From Porticoccus hydrocarbonoclasticus MCTG13d (GTDB lineage: Bacteria > Pseudomonadota > Gammaproteobacteria > Pseudomonadales > Porticoccaceae), in NCBI RefSeq assembly GCF_000744735.1, contig NZ_JQMM01000001.1, positions 682,001 through 746,000 on the forward strand: a stretch of 64,000 nt of DNA. The letters are read 5' to 3'. The notes below the pieces were generated by a model. It saw only the letters and a program-made list of their open reading frames with translations, did no database searches and was not told where the DNA came from. This document shows, one piece after another, positions 15,465 to 24,511 of the stretch; position 1 is the first letter of the stretch; every line of letters begins with the position of its first letter. Both the position numbers and the translations under genes were made by a program.

Positions 15465-15944
15465 GTGAGCAAACCGGTTGTCGATAACCCGTTGTTGGCC
15501 GATGAGGTGGATAGCCTGCTTGTGTCGCTCAGCGGTCACCGCCTGCTGCTTCCCATGGCGGCGGTTGCCGAGATCGTGCAGCAGGTTGACTGTCAACGGG
15601 ACGACCAACAACCCCCCTGGTTGCAGGGCTGGATAAGCTGGCGAACAGAACGTATTCCACTGATTTCCTTTGAATCACTGGTTGGGGGCGAGCGGGCGAT
15701 GTTGGGTGACCGGGCGATGGCGCTGGTGTTATACCGCATACTGCCGGACGGTCTGAGCCAATTTTATGCCCTGCAAATCCAGAATTTTCCGCACTTGATC
15801 AGGTTAGCAGACGATGGCCTGCTGCAGCAGGCTTCCCTGCCGGAGCTGCCACCCTGTGTTCTGATGATGGTTAATGTCAGAGAGCAGCAGGCATTGATCC
15901 CCGATCTGGATAAAATTGAACTGCTGCTCACAAAAGTGCTTTAG
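15465..15944 (+). CDS. chpC: CheW-like adaptor ChpC
   Basis: A 159-residue CheW-domain protein (LLVSLSGHRLLLPMAAVAEIV; GWISWRTERIPLISFESLVG). In P. aeruginosa ChpC is a second adaptor joining other receptors to ChpA. The GTG start has a strong GAGGAGGGC ribosome-binding site. It follows chpA after 85 bases with chpB absent, so it closes the Pil-Chp cluster here. No chpD or chpE follows. Confidence 0.85.
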   Translation: MSKPVVDNPLLADEVDSLLVSLSGHRLLLPMAAVAEIVQQVDCQRDDQQPPWLQGWISWRTERIPLISFESLVGGERAMLGDRAMALVLYRILPDGLSQFYALQIQNFPHLIRLADDGLLQQASLPELPPCVLMMVNVREQQALIPDLDKIELLLTKVL

Positions 15945-16137
15945 CAGCAGGCGGGGTATTGTGTCCCGTTTTCAGGTGTTTTAGTTCTGACCGTCACGCA
16001 GCATCGGGCCCTGTCCGCGCCCTTTGCCCCGGGCAGATGAGCAAATCCTTACTATGCGTACCTCTGGTGCTGGTGGTAGAGTAGATAAATTCGGTGTTCC
16101 CTCCCTGCCTCCAAGTGACTTTTTCGAGGGTCCAATA

Positions 16138-17838
16138 GTGTCCAAAGAGCGTAAAAGAACGGTTGCCGAAAAGCACGAGGAGCTTCTGGCCAAAGCAATT
16201 GAGATGACAGTATCACTCAATCCGCTGGTTGGCGTCAGTACGGAGGACCTCAAGACGGCCGTCAAGAAAACAGTTAAGCAAACGGCGGCACAGCCTTCCA
16301 AGGTGTTGCGCTACAGCAAGCGGTTCGCCGGCAAGGTGACAGATATTCTCAAAGGCACGGACAAGTACGAAGGTCACAAGAATGACCGGCGTTTTGCTGA
16401 TCCTTCCTGGGATGAAAACAAGCTTTATCACAAGCTCAAGCAGGCCTATTTTGCCTGGGAGGAGTCATTGGATGAACTGGTGGATGACCTTGGCCTGGAG
16501 GGAATGGAAGAGCGACGGGCCCGTTTCGTCAAAGAGATGCTGATCACGTCCATGGCTCCCACCAACTTCCTGTTGGGTAATCCAAAAGCACTCAGAAAAG
16601 CGATTGAAACCCGCGGCAGCAGTTTGCTGAAAGGGCTGAAGAACTATGCTCACGACCTGAAAGACAACAACGGTATGCCTGCCCAGGTGGATAAAAGCCA
16701 ATTTCGGGTGGGTGGTAATCTGGCGACGACAGAGGGTGTTGTCGTTTTTCGCAATGAGATACTGGAGCTGATCCAATACAAGCCGCGTACTGCCCGGGTG
16801 TTTCGCAGGCCGCTACTGATCATCCCTCCCCAGATCAACAAGTTTTACATCTACGATCTGAATGAGGAAAAAAGCTTTTTTCGCTTTTGCCTCGACCAGG
16901 GATTTCAGGTATTTGCGATCAGCTGGAGAAACCCTTCGGAGGAACAGGCACACTGGGGGATGCCTGAATACATAGAGGCAGCCATCGAAGCTGTCGATGC
17001 CATCCTCGCAATCACCCGGAGTCAATCTCTCAACGTGGTCGGGGCTTGTGCTGGCGGTATCACGGCTTCAATTCTGTCCTCCTACCTCAAGCAGTCTGGC
17101 CGCGATCTGGTGCATTCCCTGAGTCTGTCTGTCTGTATGCTCAGCATGAACTCCCGGGAAATGGAGCTGGGGGTCTTCACTACGCCGGCATCCCTACAGG
17201 CTGCGCGGCTCAAATCGCGGGAAAGGGGGATTCTGGAGGGTGCTGAACTCGGCCGGGTGTTCAGCTGGATGCGCCCCAATGATCTGGTCTGGAATTATCA
17301 CATCAACAACTATTTGATGGGTGAGGCGCCGCCGGCCTTTGATATCCTTTTCTGGAACAGCGATTCAACCAATTTGCCTGCAGAGCTCCACTGTGACTTC
17401 CTGGATATTTATGAGCACAATACCTTGGAAGCCGGAGAGATGAAAATCAATGGCGTGACCATTGATTTGGCCGCGCTGGATTGCGACAAGTATGTAACTG
17501 CCGGGTTATCCGACCATATTACGCCCTGGAAAGTCTGCTACAAGACCACCCGGATTGTTGGGGGAAATATCAAGTTTGTGCTCAGTTCCAGTGGTCATAT
17601 TCAGAGTCTGGTCAATCCCCCCACCAATATCAGAGCGCGTTACTTCAGTAATGAAAGCCTGCCAGATAATGCCGATGAGTGGCTCGAGGGGGCTGAACAG
17701 TTTGCGGGTTCCTGGTGGACCGACTGGTCCGACTGGCTTCGGGCCCGCTCCGGGGTGCGAAAAGCTGCACCGAAGGTGTTGGGCAGCAGGCACTTCAAAC
17801 CCATGGAGGATGCCCCCGGCACTTATGTCTTCGGCTGA
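16138..17838 (+). CDS. phaC: Class II-type poly(3-hydroxyalkanoate) synthase PhaC
   Basis: PHA synthase polymerises (R)-3-hydroxyacyl-CoA at the granule surface. I chose the GTG at 16138 (MSKERKRTVAEKHEE) because GAGGG lies 7 bases upstream and the 566-residue product matches class II synthases. In-frame TTG and ATG codons at 16024 and 16054 lack good ribosome sites. The lipase-like box is GACAGG with nucleophile Cys304. Asp459 (LSDHITPW) and His487 (SSSGHIQS) complete the triad, close to the Cys296/Asp452/His480 I recall for the Pseudomonas enzyme. phaZ follows after 19 bases. A single phaC is present, and no phaC2, phaD or phasin gene is nearby. Confidence 0.93.
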   Translation: MSKERKRTVAEKHEELLAKAIEMTVSLNPLVGVSTEDLKTAVKKTVKQTAAQPSKVLRYSKRFAGKVTDILKGTDKYEGHKNDRRFADPSWDENKLYHKLKQAYFAWEESLDELVDDLGLEGMEERRARFVKEMLITSMAPTNFLLGNPKALRKAIETRGSSLLKGLKNYAHDLKDNNGMPAQVDKSQFRVGGNLATTEGVVVFRNEILELIQYKPRTARVFRRPLLIIPPQINKFYIYDLNEEKSFFRFCLDQGFQVFAISWRNPSEEQAHWGMPEYIEAAIEAVDAILAITRSQSLNVVGACAGGITASILSSYLKQSGRDLVHSLSLSVCMLSMNSREMELGVFTTPASLQAARLKSRERGILEGAELGRVFSWMRPNDLVWNYHINNYLMGEAPPAFDILFWNSDSTNLPAELHCDFLDIYEHNTLEAGEMKINGVTIDLAALDCDKYVTAGLSDHITPWKVCYKTTRIVGGNIKFVLSSSGHIQSLVNPPTNIRARYFSNESLPDNADEWLEGAEQFAGSWWTDWSDWLRARSGVRKAAPKVLGSRHFKPMEDAPGTYVFG

Positions 17839-17857
17839 AAACATTGAGGAACATCTG

Positions 17858-18673
17858 GTGAGCGTGAAAACCAGCGGGTTACAGATCTACTGGTTGACGG
17901 TCATGGGGTTGAATGTCCGTGTTGCTATCAGGCGGGGCAGTGATGTTCGGAGTAAACCCCTGTTGTTACTGAACGGCATCGGTGCCAGTCTGGAGGTTCT
18001 GGAAGGTTTCATTGCGGCCATGCCGGGCTGTGAGGTGATTATTTTTGATGTTCCGGGGGCGGGGAAATCGGAGGCCCCCGTGTTGCCCTGGCGGTTGCAT
18101 ACCTATGCAAAGCTGACCGTAAAAATTCTCGATCAGTTGGGATATCGGCTGGTGGACGTGCTGGGGCTCTCCTGGGGTGGCACACTGGCCCAGCAATTTG
18201 CCCGCCAGTATCCCGAACGCTGCAGAAAGCTGGTGCTCTGTGCGACGAGTTGCGGTTCAGCAATGTTTCCGGGGCATCCATCCATCCTGGCAAAAATGAT
18301 CAGTCCACGCCGCTATCTGGACAAAAAATACATGTCCCGTATCGCCGGTGATCTCTATGGCGGTAAAATGCGCACTGATCCGGCCCAGGTGGAAAAGCAT
18401 GCTTCCCGGGTGCAGACTACCAGTTCGCGCGGTTACTATTATCAGTTGCTGGCGCTGGCGATATGGTCGAGCCTGCACTGGCTACACAAAATCACCATGC
18501 CAACCCTGATTGTTCATGGTGCCGATGACCCGATCATTCCACCGGTTAACGCGAAGGTTCTCGCCAGCCGCATCCCCAACGCCGAGCTGTGGCTGATGAA
18601 CTGTGGCCATTTGTTCATGCTCACCATGCCGGATACGGTTGCCCCGGCGATCCGGGAATTTCTCGACCGATAG
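17858..18673 (+). CDS. phaZ: Intracellular PHA depolymerase PhaZ
   Basis: An alpha/beta hydrolase of the Pseudomonas intracellular mcl-PHA depolymerase type, which frees 3-hydroxyacids from stored polymer. LLLLNGIGASLEVLEGF forms the oxyanion region, the nucleophile Ser is in VLGLSWGGTLAQQF (about residue 105), the Asp is in VHGADDPIIP and the His in NCGHLFML. The GTG at 17858 has GAGGA seven bases upstream and gives 271 residues; an ATG at 17825 inside the phaC end would add 11 residues. It is coupled to phaC. The C-terminus is somewhat shorter than in Pseudomonas. Confidence 0.9.
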   Translation: MSVKTSGLQIYWLTVMGLNVRVAIRRGSDVRSKPLLLLNGIGASLEVLEGFIAAMPGCEVIIFDVPGAGKSEAPVLPWRLHTYAKLTVKILDQLGYRLVDVLGLSWGGTLAQQFARQYPERCRKLVLCATSCGSAMFPGHPSILAKMISPRRYLDKKYMSRIAGDLYGGKMRTDPAQVEKHASRVQTTSSRGYYYQLLALAIWSSLHWLHKITMPTLIVHGADDPIIPPVNAKVLASRIPNAELWLMNCGHLFMLTMPDTVAPAIREFLDR

Positions 18674-18707
18674 CACCGTCATTCCCCACTCTCACTGGAA
18701 TGTTTTC

Positions 18708-19124
18708 ATGATACAACCCATCAGTGGCCAGTCTGACTGGTTTGAAATTACCCAGGCCCAGATCAACCAGTTTGCCGATGCGACCCACGACCATCAGTAC
18801 CTGCACGTGGATCAGCAGCGAGCCGCAGAAGGACCGTTTGGTAAAACCATTGCCCATGGCTTTCTCTACCTCTCCATGGTGCCCCATATGATGCTGGACG
18901 ACCTGCTGGCCATTATTGGCGACGCGACAGTGATCAACTATGGGGTCAATGACCTGCGTTTTATTTCGCCGGTTCCGGTCGGCAGTCGCATTCGTCTCAA
19001 CTGGCAGGTTTTATCCGACGAGCCAAAGGGCAAAAATCGGCTGTTGACCGTGGAGATTGGCATTGAAATCCAGGGAGTTGAAAAGCCTGCCATGGCTGCT
19101 GAGTGGTTGCTCTATATTCTATGA
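18708..19124 (+). CDS. MaoC-like hot-dog dehydratase
   Basis: A 138-residue MaoC-family protein. QFADATHDHQYLHVDQQRA carries the conserved Asp and His of (R)-specific enoyl-CoA hydratases, and FGKTIAHGFLYLS matches the next conserved block. (R)-hydratases of this fold (PhaJ) turn enoyl-CoA from beta-oxidation into (R)-3-hydroxyacyl-CoA, the substrate of PhaC, so placement after phaC-phaZ fits a supply role. That role is inferred from context; the sequence is as close to the general MaoC/NodN group as to PhaJ. The start (MIQPISGQ) lies 34 bases after phaZ. Confidence 0.8.
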   Translation: MIQPISGQSDWFEITQAQINQFADATHDHQYLHVDQQRAAEGPFGKTIAHGFLYLSMVPHMMLDDLLAIIGDATVINYGVNDLRFISPVPVGSRIRLNWQVLSDEPKGKNRLLTVEIGIEIQGVEKPAMAAEWLLYIL

Positions 19125-19163
19125 TGTCAATCTGAGCCCGGCCGGGGCAGTGGTACTCCTCAG

Positions 19164-20183
19164 TCAATGCGCGGTAAACAGTTTGCCCCGAACGGTCTCG
19201 CGGTATTTCATCGGTGATGTGCCAAATTGACGATGAAATATTTTACTGAATGCCGCAGCATCCTGGTAACCGGAGTGGGCGGCCACTTCGGCTACAGACA
19301 GATTGGATTTCTGCAGTAACTCCCTGGCATTGTTGAGTCTGGTACGCTGCAGGTACTTCAGGGGCGTCTGGCCCAGTGCATTTTTGAAGCGGCGGTCAAA
19401 CGTGCGCATACTGAAACCGAACTGTTTTGCTACGTCGCCAATCCTGATGGGCTTGCTGAAATTATCCTCAAACCAGATTTGTGCCTGTACCACCTGTTCA
19501 TCGGGGTGGTGTTCCACATTGTCAGAGAAATAGCTGGTGGGCTCAAAGGAGCTGCGAATTTCGTGAAAGAAGTTGCGCTCCACCTGTGTGGCCGCCTGGC
19601 GACCGTACAATCTGGCCACCAGATGTACCATCAGCTCTGCCATGGCGTTGACGCTGGCTGCGCAGTAAAGATTGCCGGCCTGGGTTATGAAGTACTGTCT
19701 CTTCAGTGCTACCAGTGGGTAGTCGCGCTGAAACTGATCAAAATAATGCCAGTGGGTGGTGGCCGGTTGCTGATCCAGCAGGCCCGCCTCTGCCAGAAAG
19801 CACACGCCTGTGCCCACTGCGATGACGGTGGCGCCCTCCTTTACCTGATGTTGTAACCAGGGGATATAGTTGCTGTATTTTTTCAGGGCAGGCCGTGGGT
19901 TCCGCCACAGTGCGGGCAGGCTGATTATGTCGCAGTGGTCTATCTCGTCAATCGTCGCCGAGGGGCTAATGGCGAAGCCCGAGGGCGAGGTGATCGGCTG
20001 ATCATCAATGGACAGGGTGGTCGCTACAATGCTGCGGGTGTTGTTGGGGTTAGCTGCCCGGTCTGCTGCCTCGGCAGTGCGCAGCATTTCCACCGGCAAG
20101 GTGGCGCTGGTAGTCAGCAAATTGTTGTAAAGCAGGGTGCAAACCCGCAGTGGTGGTGGTGGATTAATCGTTTCTTTGGCCAT
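19164..20183 (-). CDS. GlxA-type AraC-family transcriptional regulator
   Basis: A regulator with an N-terminal DJ-1/PfpI (glutamine amidotransferase-like) domain and a C-terminal AraC helix-turn-helix pair. The nucleophile-elbow segment GTGVCFLAEAGLL is in the first domain. The DNA-binding half contains IGDVAKQFGFSMRTFDRRFK and a second helix-turn-helix ending in FSKIFHRQFGTSPMKYRE. I start at MAKETINPP (20183), 10 residues inside the longest frame. It is divergent from fabY with 89 bases between the starts, so fabY is a likely target. The ligand is unknown. Confidence 0.85.
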   Translation of the reverse strand: MAKETINPPPPLRVCTLLYNNLLTTSATLPVEMLRTAEAADRAANPNNTRSIVATTLSIDDQPITSPSGFAISPSATIDEIDHCDIISLPALWRNPRPALKKYSNYIPWLQHQVKEGATVIAVGTGVCFLAEAGLLDQQPATTHWHYFDQFQRDYPLVALKRQYFITQAGNLYCAASVNAMAELMVHLVARLYGRQAATQVERNFFHEIRSSFEPTSYFSDNVEHHPDEQVVQAQIWFEDNFSKPIRIGDVAKQFGFSMRTFDRRFKNALGQTPLKYLQRTRLNNARELLQKSNLSVAEVAAHSGYQDAAAFSKIFHRQFGTSPMKYRETVRGKLFTAH

Positions 20184-20272
20184 AATGGAAAAATATATGG
20201 CTATAACAGACAAAAATCAACCCGAAATGCCTGATAGACTGCATCTATAAATTCAACTGGATGTAGCTCAAC

Positions 20273-22174
20273 ATGCAAGCTTTACCTGTTATTGTCGGTT
20301 TTGGTGGCTACAACGCCGCTGGGCGAAGCTCTTCACACCAGGGTTTCCGCCGAACGGTAGTTGAGTCCCTGTCCCCCGTTGAGCGCAATAAGACACTGGT
20401 GGGTCTGGCCTGTCTTATGGGGTTGGTGAGATGGGATGGTAGTTCGTACCGTGACCAGTCCGGACAATCCTATGATGCGGCTGCCGTGGCCTCGACCTTT
20501 GCTGATCAGGTCATGGCTGGAACTCTGATCCGCCGCCTGGAAAACGCAATCTACAATCCAGAAGAAATCACTGGCCATAAACGTGTAAAAATGCAGCAAC
20601 ACGATGAAGGCGGTGTAAGGTTTACCCTGAGCCGCCGGGATATGCCGGCACAGATTCCCGGGCACTGGAACGTACGTCCTCTCGAAGACGGCAGTTTTGA
20701 AATACACTCTCGTGATACCGGAGAATTTCTGGTGCCGGTGCAGACCGAGCAACTGGCCAAGGCGGCCGGCCAGTTACCCTCCGGTTTTGATCCCGCAGCC
20801 CAGTACAGTTCGAGATTTCATCCGCGAGGGTTGCAACTGGCATTGCTGGGCGCCAGCGATGCGATTCACTCCGTCGGTGTCCCCTGGGAGCAGATAGTCG
20901 CCGCTGTTCACCCGGACGAAATTGGTGTCTATGGCTCCAGTGTGTTTGGACAGCTGGCCCCGGAGGGTTTTGGCGGATTATTGCAAAGTCGTTTGCGCAG
21001 TGAGCGCACCTCCTCCAAGCAGCTGGCTCTGGGACTCAATACCATGCCGGCAGATTTTATAAATGCCTATGTGCTGGGCAGTGTGGGGCATACCGAGGCG
21101 ATTACGGGAGCCTGTGCCTCCTTTCTCTATGTGCTACAGGCGGCTGTGCGGGATATACGCAGTGGTCGGCGTCGTGTTGCGGTGGTGGGCAATGCCGAAG
21201 CCAGTCTGACACCTGAGATATTTGAAGGTTTTACCAATATGGGTGCGCTGGGCACCGACGAAGGGCTTTGCAAGCTCGACGGTTCCAGCCTGCCCGATTG
21301 GCGGCGAGCCAGTCGACCTTTCGGCGAAAACTGTGGTTTCACTCTGGCGGAGGGAGCGCAGTTTGTGGTGTTGATGGACGACGCGCTGGCTGTGGAGCTG
21401 GGTGCTGACATTCACGGAGCCGTGCCCGAGGTCTTTATCAATGCCGATGGCCTGAAAAAATCCATTTCCGCACCCGGTGCCGGCAATTATGTATCGTTTG
21501 CCAAGGCCGTTGCATCGGCAGTGGCAATCCTCGGTGAAGACACGGTTAAGCACAACAGCTTCATTCATGCCCACGGTTCCAGCACCCCTGCCAATCGCAT
21601 TACTGAATCAGAAATTTTCAATCGGGTCGCTGCCGCTTTCGGGATCAGTGACTGGCCGGTGGCAGCGGTCAAGGCCTATGTTGGTCATACGATCGCTTCA
21701 GCCAGTGGCGATCAGTTGATGTCGGCGTTGGGCACGTTCAAATATCAGTTGATTCCGGGCATCAAAACAATTGACCGCGTTGCCGCCGACGTTTGCCAAA
21801 CCCATACTTCGTTCCCTTTGCAGGACAGGGATGTCAAGGAGCGGGGCATGGATCTGGCGCTGATTAACTCCAAGGGTTTTGGTGGCAATAATGCAACGGC
21901 TGTGGTCATATCCCCCCGCAAGGTCGAGGATATGTTGAGCCGTCGTTATGGTGCGGCAATGACTGATTACCGTTCGCGCCTTGAGCAGACCCGCCAGCGG
22001 GCAACGGACTATGAGTTGCGGGCAGATCGGGCAGAGCTTGATGTGATTTACCGGTTTGGTGAACAAGTCATTGATGACAGCGCCATTCAGTTCAGCCGTG
22101 ATGGGCTGACCATGCCGGGTTTTGCCAACGCAGTGATATTCGACAAGTCAAACCCCTGGGCAGACATGAGCTAG
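20273..22174 (+). CDS. fabY: Beta-ketoacyl-ACP synthase FabY
   Basis: A 633-residue ketoacyl synthase that matches FabY, the acetyl-CoA:malonyl-ACP condensing enzyme that starts fatty acid synthesis in P. aeruginosa. It opens with LPVIVGFGGYNAAGRSS, as FabY does. The active-site Cys281 is in ITGACASFLY; His434 (HAHGSSTPAN) and His472 (YVGHTIAS) complete the Cys-His-His triad. Most KAS enzymes have about 410 residues; the extra N-terminal region is characteristic of FabY. It stands alone, divergent from the AraC-type gene. Confidence 0.9.
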   Translation: MQALPVIVGFGGYNAAGRSSSHQGFRRTVVESLSPVERNKTLVGLACLMGLVRWDGSSYRDQSGQSYDAAAVASTFADQVMAGTLIRRLENAIYNPEEITGHKRVKMQQHDEGGVRFTLSRRDMPAQIPGHWNVRPLEDGSFEIHSRDTGEFLVPVQTEQLAKAAGQLPSGFDPAAQYSSRFHPRGLQLALLGASDAIHSVGVPWEQIVAAVHPDEIGVYGSSVFGQLAPEGFGGLLQSRLRSERTSSKQLALGLNTMPADFINAYVLGSVGHTEAITGACASFLYVLQAAVRDIRSGRRRVAVVGNAEASLTPEIFEGFTNMGALGTDEGLCKLDGSSLPDWRRASRPFGENCGFTLAEGAQFVVLMDDALAVELGADIHGAVPEVFINADGLKKSISAPGAGNYVSFAKAVASAVAILGEDTVKHNSFIHAHGSSTPANRITESEIFNRVAAAFGISDWPVAAVKAYVGHTIASASGDQLMSALGTFKYQLIPGIKTIDRVAADVCQTHTSFPLQDRDVKERGMDLALINSKGFGGNNATAVVISPRKVEDMLSRRYGAAMTDYRSRLEQTRQRATDYELRADRAELDVIYRFGEQVIDDSAIQFSRDGLTMPGFANAVIFDKSNPWADMS

Positions 22175-22325
22175 GGCCTGCATCACTATTTGCGATGCCC
22201 GATGGATAACGTGCTCATGACCGCGCTTAAAAGTTCATTCGGAATTTAAAGTCGTCTCCTTTAGAATGGCCTTCTCTCACGGTGCTTTTTGGTGAAAGTG
22301 GCGCTAGCCAGCCCGGCTGATCGTG

Positions 22326-22360
22326 ATGGCGCGTTTACCTGGCGGACCCGCCAGCGCCAT
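22326..22360 (+). promoter_or_regulatory. Stem-loop in the untranslated region before speA
   Basis: ATGGCGC (22326-22332) pairs with GCGCCAT (22354-22360), and inside it TGGCG (22340-22344) pairs with CGCCA (22349-22353), giving a two-part GC-rich hairpin about 110 bases before the speA start. No T-run follows, so it is not a simple terminator of fabY. It could be a leader structure in the speA transcript. The rest of the 22175-22467 gap shows nothing else I can name. Confidence 0.4.
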
Positions 22361-22467
22361 TGATACCGTGCTTCAATGTTCTGTCAGAGGGTAGCTGGAA
22401 TGATATTGACATATTCTGGTTATGTTCGGCGGTTATACAGAATTATAACTATGTCGGAGTGGTTATC

Positions 22468-24387
22468 TTGAATGATCATCAAGGCCATAGCTGGTCCATT
22501 GTGGATTCGGCGAGTCTCTATGGCGTCAACGACTGGGGTGCCGGGTACTTTGGTCTCTCAGAAAAGGGTGAAATAACGGTTATTGCTCCTCACAACGGGC
22601 GCTCTCACCAAATTTCCCTGCTAGATATTGTCGCGGGTCTGGAACAGCGCGGCCATGCCATGCCGGTGTTGTTGCGGATTGAAAATCTGCTCGACCAGCG
22701 GATCACATATCTCAACGAAAGTTTTGCCGAAGCCATCCGCCAAATGAATTACCAGGGCGAGTACCGCGGTGTCTTTCCCATCAAGGTCAATCAGCAGTGC
22801 CATGTGGTGGAAGAGATTGCCAAGTTTGGCAGTCAGTATCATCACGGCCTTGAGGCCGGTAGCAAGGCGGAACTGATTATCGCCATGTCACATCTGCAGG
22901 ATCGTGAGGCCTGTATCATTTGTAATGGGTACAAGGATGCAGAATTTATCCAGCTTGGCCTGCACGCCAGAAAGCTGGGCCTGAAATGTTTCTTTGTGAT
23001 CGAGACTCCCTCTGAGCTGGGAATTATTCTCGAACAGAGCAAACGCCTCGGTATCGAGCCTTTGATTGGTGTACGTCTGAAGCTGGCTGCCAAGGTTGAG
23101 GGTCACTGGTTTGAAGACAGCGGTGACCGCTCACTGTTTGGCCTCACTGTGACGCAGCTGGTTGATGTGCTGGATCGGTTGCGCGAAGCAGAGATGCTGC
23201 ACTGCCTGCAACTGATGCATTATCACATTGGCTCCCAGATCCCGAATATTCGCAATATTCGCGACGGTGTCCAGGAAGCCTGTCGCTACTATGTGGATCT
23301 GGTGAAGGAAGGTGCCCCACTGGGCCATCTCGACCTCGGTGGCGGTCTGGCGGTAGATTACACCGGTGCTCGCACCAACGAAACCCACAGCAAAAACTAC
23401 TCTCTGGAGGAGTACTGTGTCGATATCGTGGAAACCATCACCGAGGCACTCAACAACAGCGATATTCCGCACCCCACTCTGATTACCGAATCGGGACGGG
23501 CCACGGTGGCCTACTCCTCAGTACTGCTGTTCAATATTCTCGATGTGAGTTACTTCAAGTCCAACGGTATTCCCGACCAGCTGCCAGAGGACTGTACTGA
23601 ATCGCTCGATAATCTCTGGGCAACCCTGCAGTCGCTGAACGACACTAATCTTCAGGAGTGTTGTAATGACGCGGCCCACTACCGGGAGGATATGCGTCGC
23701 ATGTTTCGTCAGGGTCAGGTGCAACTGCGCGAACTCGCCCTGGCGGAAAACCTGTATTTGGAAGTGTTACAGCGCACTCGCCTGTTGTTGCCATCGCTGC
23801 GCCGCATTCCGCCAGAGCTGGCTAATCTGGATGAGGCGCTCGCTGACATTTATTACGGGAATTTCAGTCTGTTTCAGTCGCTGCCGGATTCCTGGGCAAT
23901 CGACCAGATTTTCCCGGTGATGCCGATACATCGGTTGACCGAAGCGCCTACCAACAAGGCGATTATTGCTGACCTGACCTGTGATTCCGACGGCAAACTC
24001 GATTTGTTTGCCAATGCTGACGGTGAAACGCGTACCCTGCCACTGCACGACCTCAAAGAGGGCGAAGAATATTACCTCGGTGTGTTTCTGGTGGGTGCCT
24101 ACCAGGAAACCCTGGGAGATCTGCACAATCTGTTCGGTGATACCCATGTGGTGAGTGTTCGCATTGATGGCGAGGGACAGTTTGAATTTGTTGAGGAAAT
24201 TCAGGGCGATACCATCGGCGATGTGCTCAGTTACGTGGAATATAACCCCAAGGAGTTGTATGAGAAATTTCGTATCTGTGCGGAGACCGCTGTGCGTTCT
24301 GGCAGTATCAGTGTGGCCGAGCGCCAGCGGATGTTAAAGACTTTCAGTAACAGCTTGAATGGCTATACCTATTTTGAGCGGGACTGA
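22468..24387 (+). CDS. speA: Biosynthetic arginine decarboxylase SpeA
   Basis: SpeA decarboxylates arginine to agmatine, the first step of the agmatine route to putrescine; it uses pyridoxal phosphate in a fold III barrel. FPIKVNQQ holds the PLP lysine, HYHIGSQIPNI the His-Ile-Gly-Ser motif and LDLGGGLAVDY the phosphate loop. The frame is open from a TTG at 22360. I prefer the TTG at 22468, which has GGAG about 8 bases upstream and yields 639 residues, the length of Pseudomonas SpeA. The dehydrogenase that follows after 124 bases uses diamines, so the two act in one pathway. Confidence 0.93.
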   Translation: MNDHQGHSWSIVDSASLYGVNDWGAGYFGLSEKGEITVIAPHNGRSHQISLLDIVAGLEQRGHAMPVLLRIENLLDQRITYLNESFAEAIRQMNYQGEYRGVFPIKVNQQCHVVEEIAKFGSQYHHGLEAGSKAELIIAMSHLQDREACIICNGYKDAEFIQLGLHARKLGLKCFFVIETPSELGIILEQSKRLGIEPLIGVRLKLAAKVEGHWFEDSGDRSLFGLTVTQLVDVLDRLREAEMLHCLQLMHYHIGSQIPNIRNIRDGVQEACRYYVDLVKEGAPLGHLDLGGGLAVDYTGARTNETHSKNYSLEEYCVDIVETITEALNNSDIPHPTLITESGRATVAYSSVLLFNILDVSYFKSNGIPDQLPEDCTESLDNLWATLQSLNDTNLQECCNDAAHYREDMRRMFRQGQVQLRELALAENLYLEVLQRTRLLLPSLRRIPPELANLDEALADIYYGNFSLFQSLPDSWAIDQIFPVMPIHRLTEAPTNKAIIADLTCDSDGKLDLFANADGETRTLPLHDLKEGEEYYLGVFLVGAYQETLGDLHNLFGDTHVVSVRIDGEGQFEFVEEIQGDTIGDVLSYVEYNPKELYEKFRICAETAVRSGSISVAERQRMLKTFSNSLNGYTYFERD

Positions 24388-24511
24388 TAAGGTCGGAATT
24401 GTTTTAAGCCCGACTGATCGTGGCGTGACGCCACTCCGTTTTCACAAATAGCGTTGGTTCTGAGAAAGATAATCTGTTTGCCTACTGGCAAAAAAGGTTG
24501 AGGAGTTAAGC

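Noticed and set aside
16024-16137. Longer PhaC N-terminus from TTG 16024 or ATG 16054
   Set aside because: No ribosome site, unusual composition, and the GTG at 16138 gives the normal class II length and catalytic residue numbering.
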